DNA from: an uncultured bacterium
GTDB lineage: Bacteria > Bacillota > Clostridia > Lachnospirales > Lachnospiraceae
DNA: 38,345 nucleotides
Assembly (NCBI GenBank): GCA_947381965.1
Contig: CANCXX010000044.1
Span: 1 to 38,345 of the forward strand
Direction: 5' to 3'
In this document: positions 25,758 to 33,826 of the stretch, in pieces
How positions within the stretch are numbered: position 1 is the first letter of the stretch
How the letters are laid out: each line of letters begins with the position of its first letter
Translations under genes and position numbers: made by a program
Notes under the pieces: model-generated
Seen by the model: only the letters and a program-made list of their open reading frames with translations
The model's database searches: none
What the model was told of the DNA's origin: nothing

Positions 25758-25803
25758 AAAAACAGGTCGCAATGAGCCTCACCTAGCGCTCCATTGCGAC
25801 CTG
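25758..25803 (-). promoter_or_regulatory. Attenuator-like leader hairpin of gltB
   Basis: A perfect 12-bp stem, CAGGTCGCAATG (25763-25774) with CATTGCGACCTG (25792-25803), continues after one bulged G as GAGC/GCTC around a 10-nt loop (GCTAGGTGAG in RNA sense). It is followed at once by TTTTT (25758-25762). It starts at or next to the predicted transcription start, so the first ~46 nt of the gltB mRNA would form an intrinsic-terminator-like structure. It may attenuate transcription or protect the 5' end. No clear competing antiterminator is visible. Confidence 0.7.
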
Positions 25804-25810
25804 CAAAAAT

Positions 25811-25839
25811 AATGTACACCTATTTTGACATTTTGTAAA
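25811..25839 (-). promoter_or_regulatory. Predicted gltB promoter
   Basis: Minus-strand -35 TTTACA (25834-25839), 17-bp spacer, -10 TACATT (25811-25816). The predicted start falls at about 25804, at the base of the leader hairpin. Confidence 0.55.
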
Positions 25840-25853
25840 TAAAAACTTTTCTG

Positions 25854-25910
25854 CAAATAGTCAGATAATACATTTATTTATATCCTGCGTTTCTATTTTC
25901 TGACTACTTG
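25854..25910 (-). promoter_or_regulatory. Long inverted repeat upstream of gltB promoter
   Basis: CAAATAGTCAGA (25854-25865) and TCTGACTACTTG (25899-25910) match as an inverted repeat at 11 of 12 positions with a 33-nt loop. It ends 15 bp upstream of the gltB -35 and about 20 nt past the gatB stop. It could be an operator (for example of a LysR-type activator of gltBD) or a weak terminator of gatB without a T-tract. Confidence 0.45.
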
Positions 25911-25930
25911 TCTGTAAATTGAATATATTC

Positions 25931-27361
25931 TCACAAAAGCTCTTTCAGCAGCTGGTTTACCATGCCCGGATCTGCTTTTCCTTTCATGGCTTTCATGGTC
26001 TGTCCTACCAAAAATCCAATTGCCTTTTCTTTTCCGTTATGATAATCCTGAACAGATTGGGGATTATTTGCAATTACTTCCTCCACAGTCTTTCGCAGCG
26101 CCCCCTCATCATTAACAGTTTTAAGGCCCTTTTCCTCCACATATTTCTCCGGGTCAATGTCTTTATCAAACATAACTTCAAAAACCTCCTTGGCCACAGA
26201 GCTGTTAATTGCCTTTGCATCTGTCAGGGCAATTAATTTTGAAAGATTTTCCGGTGAAAAACGGATATCTTCCGTATCCATATTGTTTTCTTTCAAAAGC
26301 CGCAATGTTTCCACCATCAGCCAGTTAGATACTTTTTTGGGGGAACTGCCAAGAGCCACAGTTGCTTCAAAAATATCCGCCATATGCTTGCTTCCGGTAA
26401 TGATTTCAATGTCATATTCAGGAATATCAAACTCTTCTTTATAACGGCGCATCTTTTCTTCCCTGAATTCCGGCTGTTTTTTGCGGATTTCCTCAAGAAA
26501 AGCATCGTCAAGAACAACCGGTGTCAAATCCGGGTCCGGGAAGTATCTGTAATCCTGGGCGTCCTCCTTACTTCTCATGGCATAGGATTCTCCCTTATTG
26601 TCATCCCATCTCCTGGTTTCCTGAACCACTTTTTCACCGGATTCCAAAAGATCAATCTGACGCTCCCGCTCTCCCTCAATGGCCCTGGCAATGGCCTTAA
26701 AGGAATTTAAATTCTTCATTTCCGTGCGGGTGCCAAAGCCTTCTGTGCCTGCTTCTCTTATGGACAGGTTTACATCCGCCCGCATGGAGCCTTCCTGCAG
26801 CTTGCAGTCAGAAGCCCCAAGATATTGAATAATCATACGCAGTTTTTCCAGATAGGCAATCACTTCCTCCGGGCTTCGCATATCCGGCTCGGATACAATT
26901 TCAATTAGCGGAACGCCTGAGCGGTTAAAATCCACCAGAGAACAGTCGTCCCATTCATCATGAATCAGTTTACCTGCATCCTCCTCCATATGGATTTCAT
27001 GTATTCTCACGAATTTCTTTCCCTGCCCTGTCTCAATCTCTACTTTTCCGTCCCGGCAAATAGGCAGGTACAGTTGGGAAATCTGATAGTTTTGGGGATT
27101 ATCAGGATAAAAATAGTTTTTACGGTCAAATTTACAATTCCGGGTAATGGTGCAGTCTGCCGCCAGCCCTACCGCCACCGCATATTCCAGAACCTGTCTG
27201 TTTAAAACCGGAAGAGAACCGGGCATACCGGTGCACACCGGACAGGTATGGGTATTTGGCTCCCCGCCAAAAGCTGTGGAGCATCCACAGAAAATTTTGG
27301 TTTTGGTGGCCAGCTCCACATGAACTTCCAAACCAATCACCGTTTCATACTGCTTTGCCAT
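25931..27361 (-). CDS. gatB: Asp-tRNA(Asn)/Glu-tRNA(Gln) amidotransferase subunit B
   Basis: This is the tRNA-binding and kinase subunit of GatCAB, which amidates Glu-tRNA(Gln) (and often Asp-tRNA(Asn)) with ammonia from glutamine. The 476-residue protein shows the family hallmarks: YETVIGLEVHVELATKTKIFCGCSTAFG at the start, TCPVCTGMPGSLPVLN, a RKNYFYPDNPQNYQISQ motif, HEIHMEEDAGKL, DFNRSGVPLIEIVSEPD and RTEMKNLNSF. A C-terminal YqeY-like tail ends GKADPGMVNQLLKELL. The Zn-ligand cysteines in the first 45 residues are intact. The ATG at 27361 (AGGAGG 9 nt upstream) is one base past the gatA stop, so the genes are coupled. Confidence 0.97.
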   Translation of the reverse strand: MAKQYETVIGLEVHVELATKTKIFCGCSTAFGGEPNTHTCPVCTGMPGSLPVLNRQVLEYAVAVGLAADCTITRNCKFDRKNYFYPDNPQNYQISQLYLPICRDGKVEIETGQGKKFVRIHEIHMEEDAGKLIHDEWDDCSLVDFNRSGVPLIEIVSEPDMRSPEEVIAYLEKLRMIIQYLGASDCKLQEGSMRADVNLSIREAGTEGFGTRTEMKNLNSFKAIARAIEGERERQIDLLESGEKVVQETRRWDDNKGESYAMRSKEDAQDYRYFPDPDLTPVVLDDAFLEEIRKKQPEFREEKMRRYKEEFDIPEYDIEIITGSKHMADIFEATVALGSSPKKVSNWLMVETLRLLKENNMDTEDIRFSPENLSKLIALTDAKAINSSVAKEVFEVMFDKDIDPEKYVEEKGLKTVNDEGALRKTVEEVIANNPQSVQDYHNGKEKAIGFLVGQTMKAMKGKADPGMVNQLLKELL

Positions 27362-27362
27362 A

Positions 27363-28823
27363 CTACTGCTCCTCCTTTCCGCCAAAGGCGCCTCTTGCCT
27401 TTTCATAGGTAAAAGCTGTCTGTATCAGCTTCTTTTCCTTAAAACAATCCCCCATCAGCTGCAGGCCAATGGGCAGTCCCTGTGTGTCCATGCCACAGGG
27501 CAGGCTAAGGCCCGGCAAACCTGCCAGATTTACGGAAATCGTATAAATATCCCCTAAGTACATCTTAATGGGATCGGAAAGGCTCTCCCCTAACCTGGGC
27601 GCCGTGGTAGGCGCCACCGGTCCAAGTATTACATCATACTTGGAAAATGCTTCATCAAAAGCTTTCTTTATCAGCGCTTTCACACGCAAAGCCTTTAAAT
27701 AATATGCGTCATAATAACCAGAGCTTAGCACAAAGCTTCCCAACATAATCCTACGCTTTACTTCCGGCCCAAAGCCTTCGGAACGGGACTTTTTATACAT
27801 ATTATGAAGCCCCTCAAATTCTTCGGTGCGATAACCGTATTTTATGCCGTCAAAGCGTTCCAGATTGGAGCTTGCCTCTGCCGCCGCGATGGTATAATAA
27901 GCAGGAATGGCATATTCCACAAGGCTTAGATCAAATTCCTCCACCAGCGCGCCTCTTTCTTTTAAAACCTGGGCGGCCTTTAGAACGGCGTCTTTTACTT
28001 CTCCGTCAAGACCTTCCCCCAGATAATCCTTTGGAATACCGATTTTCATCCCCTTCACATCCTCCACAAGGGCGGAAGTAAAGTCTGTATCTTCCCTTTT
28101 TACAGAAGTGGAATCCTTAATATCATGGGAGGCAATCGTTTCCATAATCGCCGCGCAGTCCGATACATCCTTGCAAAGAGGGCCGATCTGATCCAGAGAA
28201 GAACCATATGCCACCAGCCCATAACGGGATACTGTGCCGTAAGTAGGTTTAAGACCTACCACACCGCAAAAAGAAGCGGGCTGGCGGATAGATCCCCCTG
28301 TATCAGACCCAAGGGCATAAAAGCATTCCTTTGCGGCAACTGCCGCCGCACTTCCCCCGGAAGAACCTCCCGGCACATGTTCCGGATTCCAGGGATTTTT
28401 TGTCACCCCAAAAGCGGATGTCTCTGTGGTTGAACCCATGGCAAACTCGTCCATGTTAGTCTTCCCCAAAATCACAGCCCCGTTTCTCTGCAGGTTCAGC
28501 ACTGCCTCCGCAGTATAAGTGGGAACAAAATTATATAAAATCTTTGAGGAACAGGTGGTAAGCAGCCCTTCCGTGCACATATTGTCCTTAACCGCAACGG
28601 GCACCCCTGCAAGAGGACCCGTTAGCTCCCCTTTATCTATCTTTTGCTGGATTTCCTGTGCCTGCTTACGGGCGCCTTCCTTATCTACCGTTACATAACA
28701 GTGATAAATATCCTCCTTTTTATCAATCTGTGAAAGAGCAGCTTCCACAGCTTCCGATACTGACACCTCTTTCCTTTTAATCGCCGCCCCAAGTTCAACG
28801 GCAGTCATATCAAGTATGCTCAT
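27363..28823 (-). CDS. gatA: Asp-tRNA(Asn)/Glu-tRNA(Gln) amidotransferase subunit A
   Basis: This is the glutaminase/amidase subunit of GatCAB. It is 486 residues, normal for the family. The amidase signature is complete: the catalytic lysine in VPVAVKDNMCTEG, the Ser-rich loop PGGSSGGSAAAVAA and the nucleophile region GSDTGGSIRQPASFCGVVGLKPTYG give the Ser-cisSer-Lys triad. The ATG has a strong AGGAGGA 10-12 nt upstream, which sits directly against structured repeat copy 4. The gene is flanked by gatC upstream (147 nt) and gatB downstream (1 nt). Confidence 0.97.
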   Translation of the reverse strand: MSILDMTAVELGAAIKRKEVSVSEAVEAALSQIDKKEDIYHCYVTVDKEGARKQAQEIQQKIDKGELTGPLAGVPVAVKDNMCTEGLLTTCSSKILYNFVPTYTAEAVLNLQRNGAVILGKTNMDEFAMGSTTETSAFGVTKNPWNPEHVPGGSSGGSAAAVAAKECFYALGSDTGGSIRQPASFCGVVGLKPTYGTVSRYGLVAYGSSLDQIGPLCKDVSDCAAIMETIASHDIKDSTSVKREDTDFTSALVEDVKGMKIGIPKDYLGEGLDGEVKDAVLKAAQVLKERGALVEEFDLSLVEYAIPAYYTIAAAEASSNLERFDGIKYGYRTEEFEGLHNMYKKSRSEGFGPEVKRRIMLGSFVLSSGYYDAYYLKALRVKALIKKAFDEAFSKYDVILGPVAPTTAPRLGESLSDPIKMYLGDIYTISVNLAGLPGLSLPCGMDTQGLPIGLQLMGDCFKEKKLIQTAFTYEKARGAFGGKEEQ

Positions 28824-28842
28824 CTTCTATGTGTCCTCCTAT

Positions 28843-28967
28843 TTTAAGTTCCGCATTTTCCCTCCTGATGCCTTTAACGGCAGAGGAATTAAGGCCGCAT
28901 ATTCCCTGCGTCCTTAATTTCTCTGGGCATCCTACGGGCAAATGCTGTCTTTAAGTTCCGCATTTCT
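28843..28967 (-). repeat. Structured intergenic repeat, copy 4 (gatC-gatA gap)
   Basis: A diverged copy with the same architecture and compensating changes. Direct repeats TTAAGTTCCGCATTT at both ends. Outer stem GCATTTTCCC (28853-28862) with GGGCAAATGC (28936-28945). Middle stem GATGCC (28867-28872) with GGCATC (28926-28931). Inner stem CAGAGGAATTAAGG (28881-28894) with CCTTAATTTCTCTG (28912-28925), one G-U/A-C exchange. It fills the gatC-gatA gap and ends at the gatA ribosome binding site. Confidence 0.8.
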
Positions 28968-28970
28968 AGA

Positions 28971-29264
28971 TTATTCAAAAGTGCGGGGTACTGTAAACAT
29001 GCCATTCTTTTCACCGGGCGCGTTCTTTAAAATTTCTTCACGCATATCACCGTTTGTCACTATATCTTCCCGGAATACATTCTTTACCGGAAATACATGA
29101 GACATAGGCTCTACACCGGAAGTGTCAAGTTCTCCCAGCTTATCTATATAATCCAGCATACTCCCCATATCCTTCTTGGCCTGCTCCTTCTCTTCCCCGG
29201 AAAGCTCCAGTTTGGCAAGAATTCCTACATATTCAATGGTTTCATCAGAAATGATATTCGCCAT
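28971..29264 (-). CDS. gatC: Asp-tRNA(Asn)/Glu-tRNA(Gln) amidotransferase subunit C
   Basis: This is the small belt subunit that wraps around GatA and holds it to GatB. It is 97 residues from the ATG at 29264, the usual length (about 95). It shows the family pattern [65 protein letters not shown], ending [16 protein letters not shown]. The ATG is chosen over a TTG at 29288 because GGAAAGGGAAT lies just upstream and the longer N-terminus is atypical. It is the first gene of gatCAB here. Confidence 0.95.
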   Translation of the reverse strand: MANIISDETIEYVGILAKLELSGEEKEQAKKDMGSMLDYIDKLGELDTSGVEPMSHVFPVKNVFREDIVTNGDMREEILKNAPGEKNGMFTVPRTFE

Positions 29265-29496
29265 ATTCCCTTTCCTTTCTGTCCGCAATTTACCGCAAAA
29301 TTTTTTCTATCAATAATTTACTACTTTTAAAGCCCTCTGTCCACTATTTTTGTACGCTTCCCCACCTCCCACAGATTGATTTCCATGGCTTTTTTATTTT
29401 TCCTATTGCCTTTTTTGCTTTTGGCTGATATGCTCCATATAGAGAGGTTTGAATCATTTCAAACAAAAAGGTATCACTTACTTAGGAGGTATAGAA

Positions 29497-30222
29497 ATGA
29501 AGATTATCAAAGCAAAAGATTACGAGCAGATGAGCCGTATGGCAGCAAACATCCTTTCCGCCCAGGTTATCATGAAACCGGACTGCGTTCTGGGACTTGC
29601 TACCGGTTCCACACCAATCGGCACCTACAATCAGCTGATTGAATGGTACAAAAAAGGGGATATCGACTTTAGCGGAATTACCACTGTCAATCTGGATGAA
29701 TACAAGGGCCTTTCCCCTGAAAATGACCAGAGCTACCGTTATTTTATGAATACCCATCTTTTTGATCATGTAAACATTGACAAAAGCAGAACTTTTGTCC
29801 CTGACGGGCTGGAAGCAGATTCTGCAAAAGCCTGCTCTGATTATGACCAGATTATTGCCGACTGCGGCGGTATTGACTTACAGCTTTTAGGACTTGGCAA
29901 CAACGGCCATATTGGATTTAATGAGCCTGCGGATGCTTTTGCAAAAGGAACCCACTGTGTACGCCTTACTCAAAGTACCATCGACGCCAACGCAAGATTT
30001 TTTGCCTCTCTTGATGAAGTTCCCAGAGAAGCATATACTATGGGTATCGGAACCATTATGCTGGCAAAGAAAATCGTTGTTGTTGTCAACGGTTCCGGGA
30101 AAGCAGATATTGTTAAAAAGGCCTTCTTTGGCCCTATTACCCCCCAGGTTCCCGCTTCTATTCTCCAGCTTCACAGCGATGTTACTGTTGTTGGTGATGC
30201 AGAAGCATTGTCAGCCCTGTAA
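29497..30222 (+). CDS. nagB: Glucosamine-6-phosphate deaminase
   Basis: This enzyme converts glucosamine-6-phosphate to fructose-6-phosphate and ammonia in amino-sugar catabolism. It is 241 residues, like the shorter Firmicute NagB proteins. Motifs are GLATGSTPIGTYN (phosphate loop), VNLDEYKGL with the catalytic aspartate, LLGLGNNGHIGFNEP with the catalytic His/Glu, and the lid region ANARFFASLDEVPREAYTMGIGTIM. The ATG follows TAGGAGGT at a 6-nt spacing. No nagA lies nearby, so the gene appears to be alone. It is divergent from gatC, with a 232-bp region between them in which I see no convincing promoter boxes, and it ends at a strong terminator. Confidence 0.96.
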   Translation: MKIIKAKDYEQMSRMAANILSAQVIMKPDCVLGLATGSTPIGTYNQLIEWYKKGDIDFSGITTVNLDEYKGLSPENDQSYRYFMNTHLFDHVNIDKSRTFVPDGLEADSAKACSDYDQIIADCGGIDLQLLGLGNNGHIGFNEPADAFAKGTHCVRLTQSTIDANARFFASLDEVPREAYTMGIGTIMLAKKIVVVVNGSGKADIVKKAFFGPITPQVPASILQLHSDVTVVGDAEALSAL

Positions 30223-30227
30223 ATCCC

Positions 30228-30258
30228 ACCCGCCAGATAGAATATTCTGGCGGGTTTT
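30228..30258 (+). terminator. Intrinsic terminator of nagB
   Basis: A perfect ten-pair stem (ACCCGCCAGA with TCTGGCGGGT) and TTTT, beginning six bases past the nagB stop codon. Confidence 0.9.
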
Positions 30259-30286
30259 CACATATTGAAGAGAGGTTAAATAAAAA

Positions 30287-31600
30287 ATGATACTGCTGCC
30301 TCATATTTTAATTTTATGGATGCTAATGGACAAAGGAAATCTCTTATTTCGCCTTATACTGGTTTTATTTTATTTTGCCAGCCTCTGCCTTTTTCATCTG
30401 ATGCCGTTCCAGCGGAAAAAAGCCCCCTCCTTCCGACTTTTTATCATGTATGGCGGCCGGAAGATTATTCGTACCTGTACTTTGGGCATTTGGATACAGA
30501 TCTTCATTTATCTGCTGAAAATCCCAGTCCGTGTGGCTCCAGCTGACGTATCATGGCCTGTTATTCTTATTTTTGACGGAATTTTTACCTTTTTATACTT
30601 CTATTTACTGATTTTAAATGGCTGTATCCGTATTCTTTGCACCTGCCGGAGTCTTGGAATCTGGAAACGTGTCCTGATTGCCTGCTTTCTGTGGATTCCT
30701 CTCCTTCACCTGTTTTTTGCAAAATATTTAAGCCGAAGGGCTTATGAAGAATATGACGCTGAAAGATGCCGTTTTGAAAACAGACGTCTCCGGTCCGGTT
30801 CCGGGATTTGCGCCCTTCGCTATCCCATCATCATGCTGCACGGCATTGGGTTCCGGGATTTGCGCTACTTTAACTATTGGGGCAGAATCCCAAAAGAACT
30901 GGTGCAAAATGGCGCCGTCGTCTACTATGGTCATCAGCAGGCATGGGGAACCATTGAAGATAATGCTGAAATTATCCAAAAAAAGATAAATGTGATACTG
31001 GAAGAAAATCATTGTGACAAAGTGAATCTCATCGCCCACTCAAAAGGGGGACTTGACGCCCGTTATCTGATTTCAGGGCTGCATATGGATGGGAAAATCG
31101 CCTCTCTTACTACCATTTCCACTCCCCACAGAGGTTCAGAGCTTTTACTGCTTTTAAACCGTCTGCCTGACAGTGTTTATCATTTTGTATCTTCTCTTTT
31201 CGACCGTGTTTACGCTGCTTTTGGAGACACAAGACCTGACTGCTATCATGCAAGCAAACAGCTTTCCCCGGAATTTTGCAGGGAATTTAATAAAAAATAC
31301 CCGGATTCCCCAAATGTATACTATCAAAGTTACTCTTCCTGTATGAAGCATTCCCTTGGAGATACCCTTTTGTGTATTCCCAATCTGTTAATGCGTTTTG
31401 CAGGCGCTTCCCAAAATGACGGACTGGTAACGATAGAATCCGCAAAATGGGGAAACTTCAAGAAGAATTTTACAAGCAGCGGCAGACGCGGAATCTCCCA
31501 TGGAGATATGATCGATCTAAAAAGAGAAGACTACAGAGGCTTTGACGTAATAGAAGCCTATGTGGAAATTGCTGCGGATCTAAAGAAAATGGGCTTTTGA
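30287..31600 (+). CDS. Membrane-anchored lipase-like alpha/beta hydrolase
   Basis: This 437-residue protein has an N-terminal membrane region of about four hydrophobic helices (within residues 1-150) followed by a lipase-like alpha/beta-hydrolase domain. The oxyanion motif is MLHGIGF (near 184), the nucleophile elbow is IAHSKGGLDARYL, the acid is likely the aspartate in ASQNDGLVTIESA, and the histidine is in GISHGDMIDL. The DNAEIIQKKINVILEE helix before the elbow and TISTPHRGS after it are typical of triacylglycerol lipase/PGAP1-like families. The start ATG has GAGAGG about 11 nt upstream, a little far. It stands alone behind the nagB terminator. The substrate (lipid or ester) and which side of the membrane the domain faces are not evident. 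Confidence 0.85.
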   Translation: MILLPHILILWMLMDKGNLLFRLILVLFYFASLCLFHLMPFQRKKAPSFRLFIMYGGRKIIRTCTLGIWIQIFIYLLKIPVRVAPADVSWPVILIFDGIFTFLYFYLLILNGCIRILCTCRSLGIWKRVLIACFLWIPLLHLFFAKYLSRRAYEEYDAERCRFENRRLRSGSGICALRYPIIMLHGIGFRDLRYFNYWGRIPKELVQNGAVVYYGHQQAWGTIEDNAEIIQKKINVILEENHCDKVNLIAHSKGGLDARYLISGLHMDGKIASLTTISTPHRGSELLLLLNRLPDSVYHFVSSLFDRVYAAFGDTRPDCYHASKQLSPEFCREFNKKYPDSPNVYYQSYSSCMKHSLGDTLLCIPNLLMRFAGASQNDGLVTIESAKWGNFKKNFTSSGRRGISHGDMIDLKREDYRGFDVIEAYVEIAADLKKMGF

Positions 31601-31650
31601 AAATGGCATGTATTGGTACATATCCTCTTTGAATTTCATTTATGATATGG

Positions 31651-31679
31651 TTGTATTTGTTTATAAAAAATGTTATAAT
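31651..31679 (+). promoter_or_regulatory. Extended -10 promoter upstream of receptor leader
   Basis: TTGTAT (31651-31656), 17-bp spacer and TGTTATAAT (31671-31679), an extended -10 with perfect TATAAT. It would yield a ~265-nt leader containing the structured segment. Confidence 0.55.
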
Positions 31680-31849
31680 TTTTCATAGATTTCAACCAGC
31701 ATTCCTTTAGATAGAAACCATTTTTACATAAATATACAGTCGGCGTTCTGTCGGCAATGGAAACTATCAACCGACGGACTGGTTTACAGACTGCTATTCA
31801 TGGCATGGCTGTGAATAGTGATATTCAGATATGCAGAAAGCCCCGGACC

Positions 31850-31877
31850 TTGACAAAAGAATATAGTGTTGTATTTA
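31850..31877 (+). promoter_or_regulatory. Possible second promoter of the receptor gene
   Basis: Perfect -35 TTGACA (31850-31855), 16-bp spacer and -10-like TATTTA (31872-31877). It would bypass the structured segment. Confidence 0.4.
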
Positions 31878-31950
31878 AGCTGTTCATAAACCCAAAACAA
31901 GGGCAACAAAAATTGTTTACTTGTTTTTAAATGAGAGAATAGGAGATGTT

Positions 31951-33642
31951 ATGTTAGATAAAGTAAAATACATGAAAGTGGAAAAGAAACTGAAATTCTG
32001 CTTTACCTTAGTTGTTGTCATAGCCTGCATTTCAAGTATTCTTGGTCTGATTTTTCTGTTTTATAATGACGTTAAGTTCAGCGATGCTCTGGTAACAAAC
32101 GGATTTTCCCAGGGAGAAATCGGTATTTTCAGCACCTATCTGAATAAAGAACCCTCTATCGTAAGAGAAATGATTTTGTCAACTGATAACGATGAAATAC
32201 AGGCATCTGCAAACGAACTGGAGGCGACCCGCCTGCTTACAAATGATGCGTTTATGGTAATGAGGGAGCATTGCACTTCCAAAGAAGAAGCGCCTTATAT
32301 GACCACGATTCAGGAAACGCTGCCCCAATACCGGGAAATTTTTGAACAGGTAAAAGAGCTTGCTCTAAGTAATAAGGATGATGAGGCTTATGCTCTTTTA
32401 GTTGCCCAGGGAAAACCCACTTTAAAAAAGCTGACCGATGCGGTGGAAGGGCTGATTGACCTGAATGTAACCATGGGCAATGATGTAGCCCAAAGTCTGG
32501 AAATCCAGACCTATGTGATTATTGCTATTATGGTTATTGTGATCATTATCTCTATTATTATTTCCATGAAAATTGCAGGGTTTGTTGCAAAGCTTTTCTC
32601 AGAACCAATTATCAAAGTGAAAGAAGCTACTTCCATGCTTGCCCATGGGGATTTGAAAAACATTAAAATAGAAAAAATGTATCCCGATGAAATCGGTGAA
32701 ATGACAGACTCCTTTATGGAAGCAATTGGACTGTTAAGTTTATATATACAAGATCTTGACAGAGTATTAAGCAATGTTGCCGCCGGAAACTTTAATGTAT
32801 CCGCTGAAGCAGACTTCAGAGGTGATTTCTTAGCTCTTACCAGTGCAATTTCCACTTTCACTACTTCTTTAAGCGATACCCTTGCCAAAATTAATGAAGC
32901 ATCTGAACAGGTTGCTTTAGGCGCCGGCCAGATGGCGGAAAGCGCACAATCCCTGGCAGAGGGAGCAACTGATCAGGCTGGTTCCGTGGAAGAACTTACA
33001 GCTACGATTCAGAACATTACCGAAACTGTTGTCAACAGCTCTGAAAAAGCAAACCAGTCTTATTTGAATGCTGAAGAATTTGAACACGCTGCTGAAAAGA
33101 GCAATGAGGATATTAAGCATTTGAACTCTGCAATGGAGCGAATCAATGACACATCCAAACAGATTGCAAATATTATTGCGGAAATCGAAGACATCGCTTC
33201 CCAGACAAATCTTTTATCCCTGAATGCTTCTATTGAAGCGGCAAGGGCTGGAGAGGCCGGAAGAGGTTTTGCCGTTGTTGCAGACCAAATCGGCAAGCTG
33301 GCATCTGACAGCGCAAATTCAGCAGTCAACACAAAGAAACTGATTGAAAACTCCATCGCAGAAATAGAAAATGGAAATGAAATTACCCTAAAGGCCACCA
33401 CTGCAATGGAATCCGTTATCAACGGCATTAAGATGCTTGCAGTTTCCACAAAGGAAATCAGCGATTTATCCATTTCCCAGGCAGATGCTATGAAACAGTT
33501 AGAACAGGGCGTAGAGCAAATTTCTGAAGTAATACAAAACAACTCGGCAGCAGCACAGCAATCCTCTGCCACAAGTGAAGAATTATCTGCACAATCTGAA
33601 AACCTGGAACAGCTGGTAAGACAGTTCCAGTTAAAGGTTTAA
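31951..33642 (+). CDS. Methyl-accepting chemotaxis protein
   Basis: This is a transmembrane chemoreceptor of 563 residues. A first membrane helix lies near residues 18-40 ([23 protein letters not shown]). The external four-helix-bundle sensor spans about 41-185, and a second membrane helix lies near 190-213. A HAMP domain follows ([24 protein letters not shown]), then the cytoplasmic signalling helices with the conserved hairpin tip [40 protein letters not shown] and glutamine/glutamate-rich methylation helices. The start ATG follows AGGAG by 5 nt. A TTG 30 nt upstream is in frame but less likely. No chemotaxis or flagellar genes are adjacent. The ligand is unknown, although the 4HB-type domain often senses small organic molecules. 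Confidence 0.95.
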   Translation: MLDKVKYMKVEKKLKFCFTLVVVIACISSILGLIFLFYNDVKFSDALVTNGFSQGEIGIFSTYLNKEPSIVREMILSTDNDEIQASANELEATRLLTNDAFMVMREHCTSKEEAPYMTTIQETLPQYREIFEQVKELALSNKDDEAYALLVAQGKPTLKKLTDAVEGLIDLNVTMGNDVAQSLEIQTYVIIAIMVIVIIISIIISMKIAGFVAKLFSEPIIKVKEATSMLAHGDLKNIKIEKMYPDEIGEMTDSFMEAIGLLSLYIQDLDRVLSNVAAGNFNVSAEADFRGDFLALTSAISTFTTSLSDTLAKINEASEQVALGAGQMAESAQSLAEGATDQAGSVEELTATIQNITETVVNSSEKANQSYLNAEEFEHAAEKSNEDIKHLNSAMERINDTSKQIANIIAEIEDIASQTNLLSLNASIEAARAGEAGRGFAVVADQIGKLASDSANSAVNTKKLIENSIAEIENGNEITLKATTAMESVINGIKMLAVSTKEISDLSISQADAMKQLEQGVEQISEVIQNNSAAAQQSSATSEELSAQSENLEQLVRQFQLKV

Positions 33643-33764
33643 AAATTATCTTTAATCAAAAACTTATTTACAATACACAGCTAAGCGATACATAGCATAT
33701 ATATTCTTTTTTTACTGCCTGAATATATGGGGAAAACGGGTAATTATTGGTATCAGAACCTGCA

Positions 33765-33810
33765 AAAGAGGTATCCGAAAGAAATTTCTCTTTCTTTCGG
33801 ATACCTCTTT
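33765..33810. terminator. Bidirectional terminator between receptor gene and mtnA
   Basis: A perfect 20-bp inverted repeat (33765-33784 with 33791-33810) around a 6-nt loop, with flanking A and T runs. It can end transcription of both converging genes. Confidence 0.9.
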
Positions 33811-33826
33811 ATTTTAGATATGGAAT

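Larger units (their letters stand above)
31601..31950 (+). other. Long leader region of the chemotaxis receptor gene
   Basis: Between the lipase-like gene and the receptor lie two predicted promoters (31651-31679 and 31850-31877) and a structured segment. CAGTC (31737-31741) pairs with GACTG (31777-31781), enclosing GTCGG/CCGAC (31750-31754 with 31771-31775). A second hairpin is CTATTCA/TGAATAG (31794-31800 with 31812-31818), within CTGC...GCAG (31791-31836). Near the end AAAACAAG and CTTGTTTT form an AT-rich hairpin with a T-run just before the ribosome binding site. It does not match the c-di-GMP riboswitch consensus as I know it. Confidence 0.5.

Noticed and set aside
25758-25803. M-box (ykoK) magnesium riboswitch in front of gltB.
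   Set aside because: Only the short word CTAGGTGAGGCTC is shared; the remaining ~120 nt of conserved M-box structure are missing and gltB is not a magnesium transporter.
29265-29496. Divergent promoters between gatC and nagB.
   Set aside because: Several AT-rich near matches exist (for example TATAGA near 29437) but none has a convincing -35 at proper spacing, so no promoter is annotated.
31715-31850. c-di-GMP-I or -II riboswitch in front of the chemoreceptor.
   Set aside because: I could not find the GGCAAACC/GACGCAAAGC bases or the tetraloop-receptor arrangement of class I, nor the class II core.
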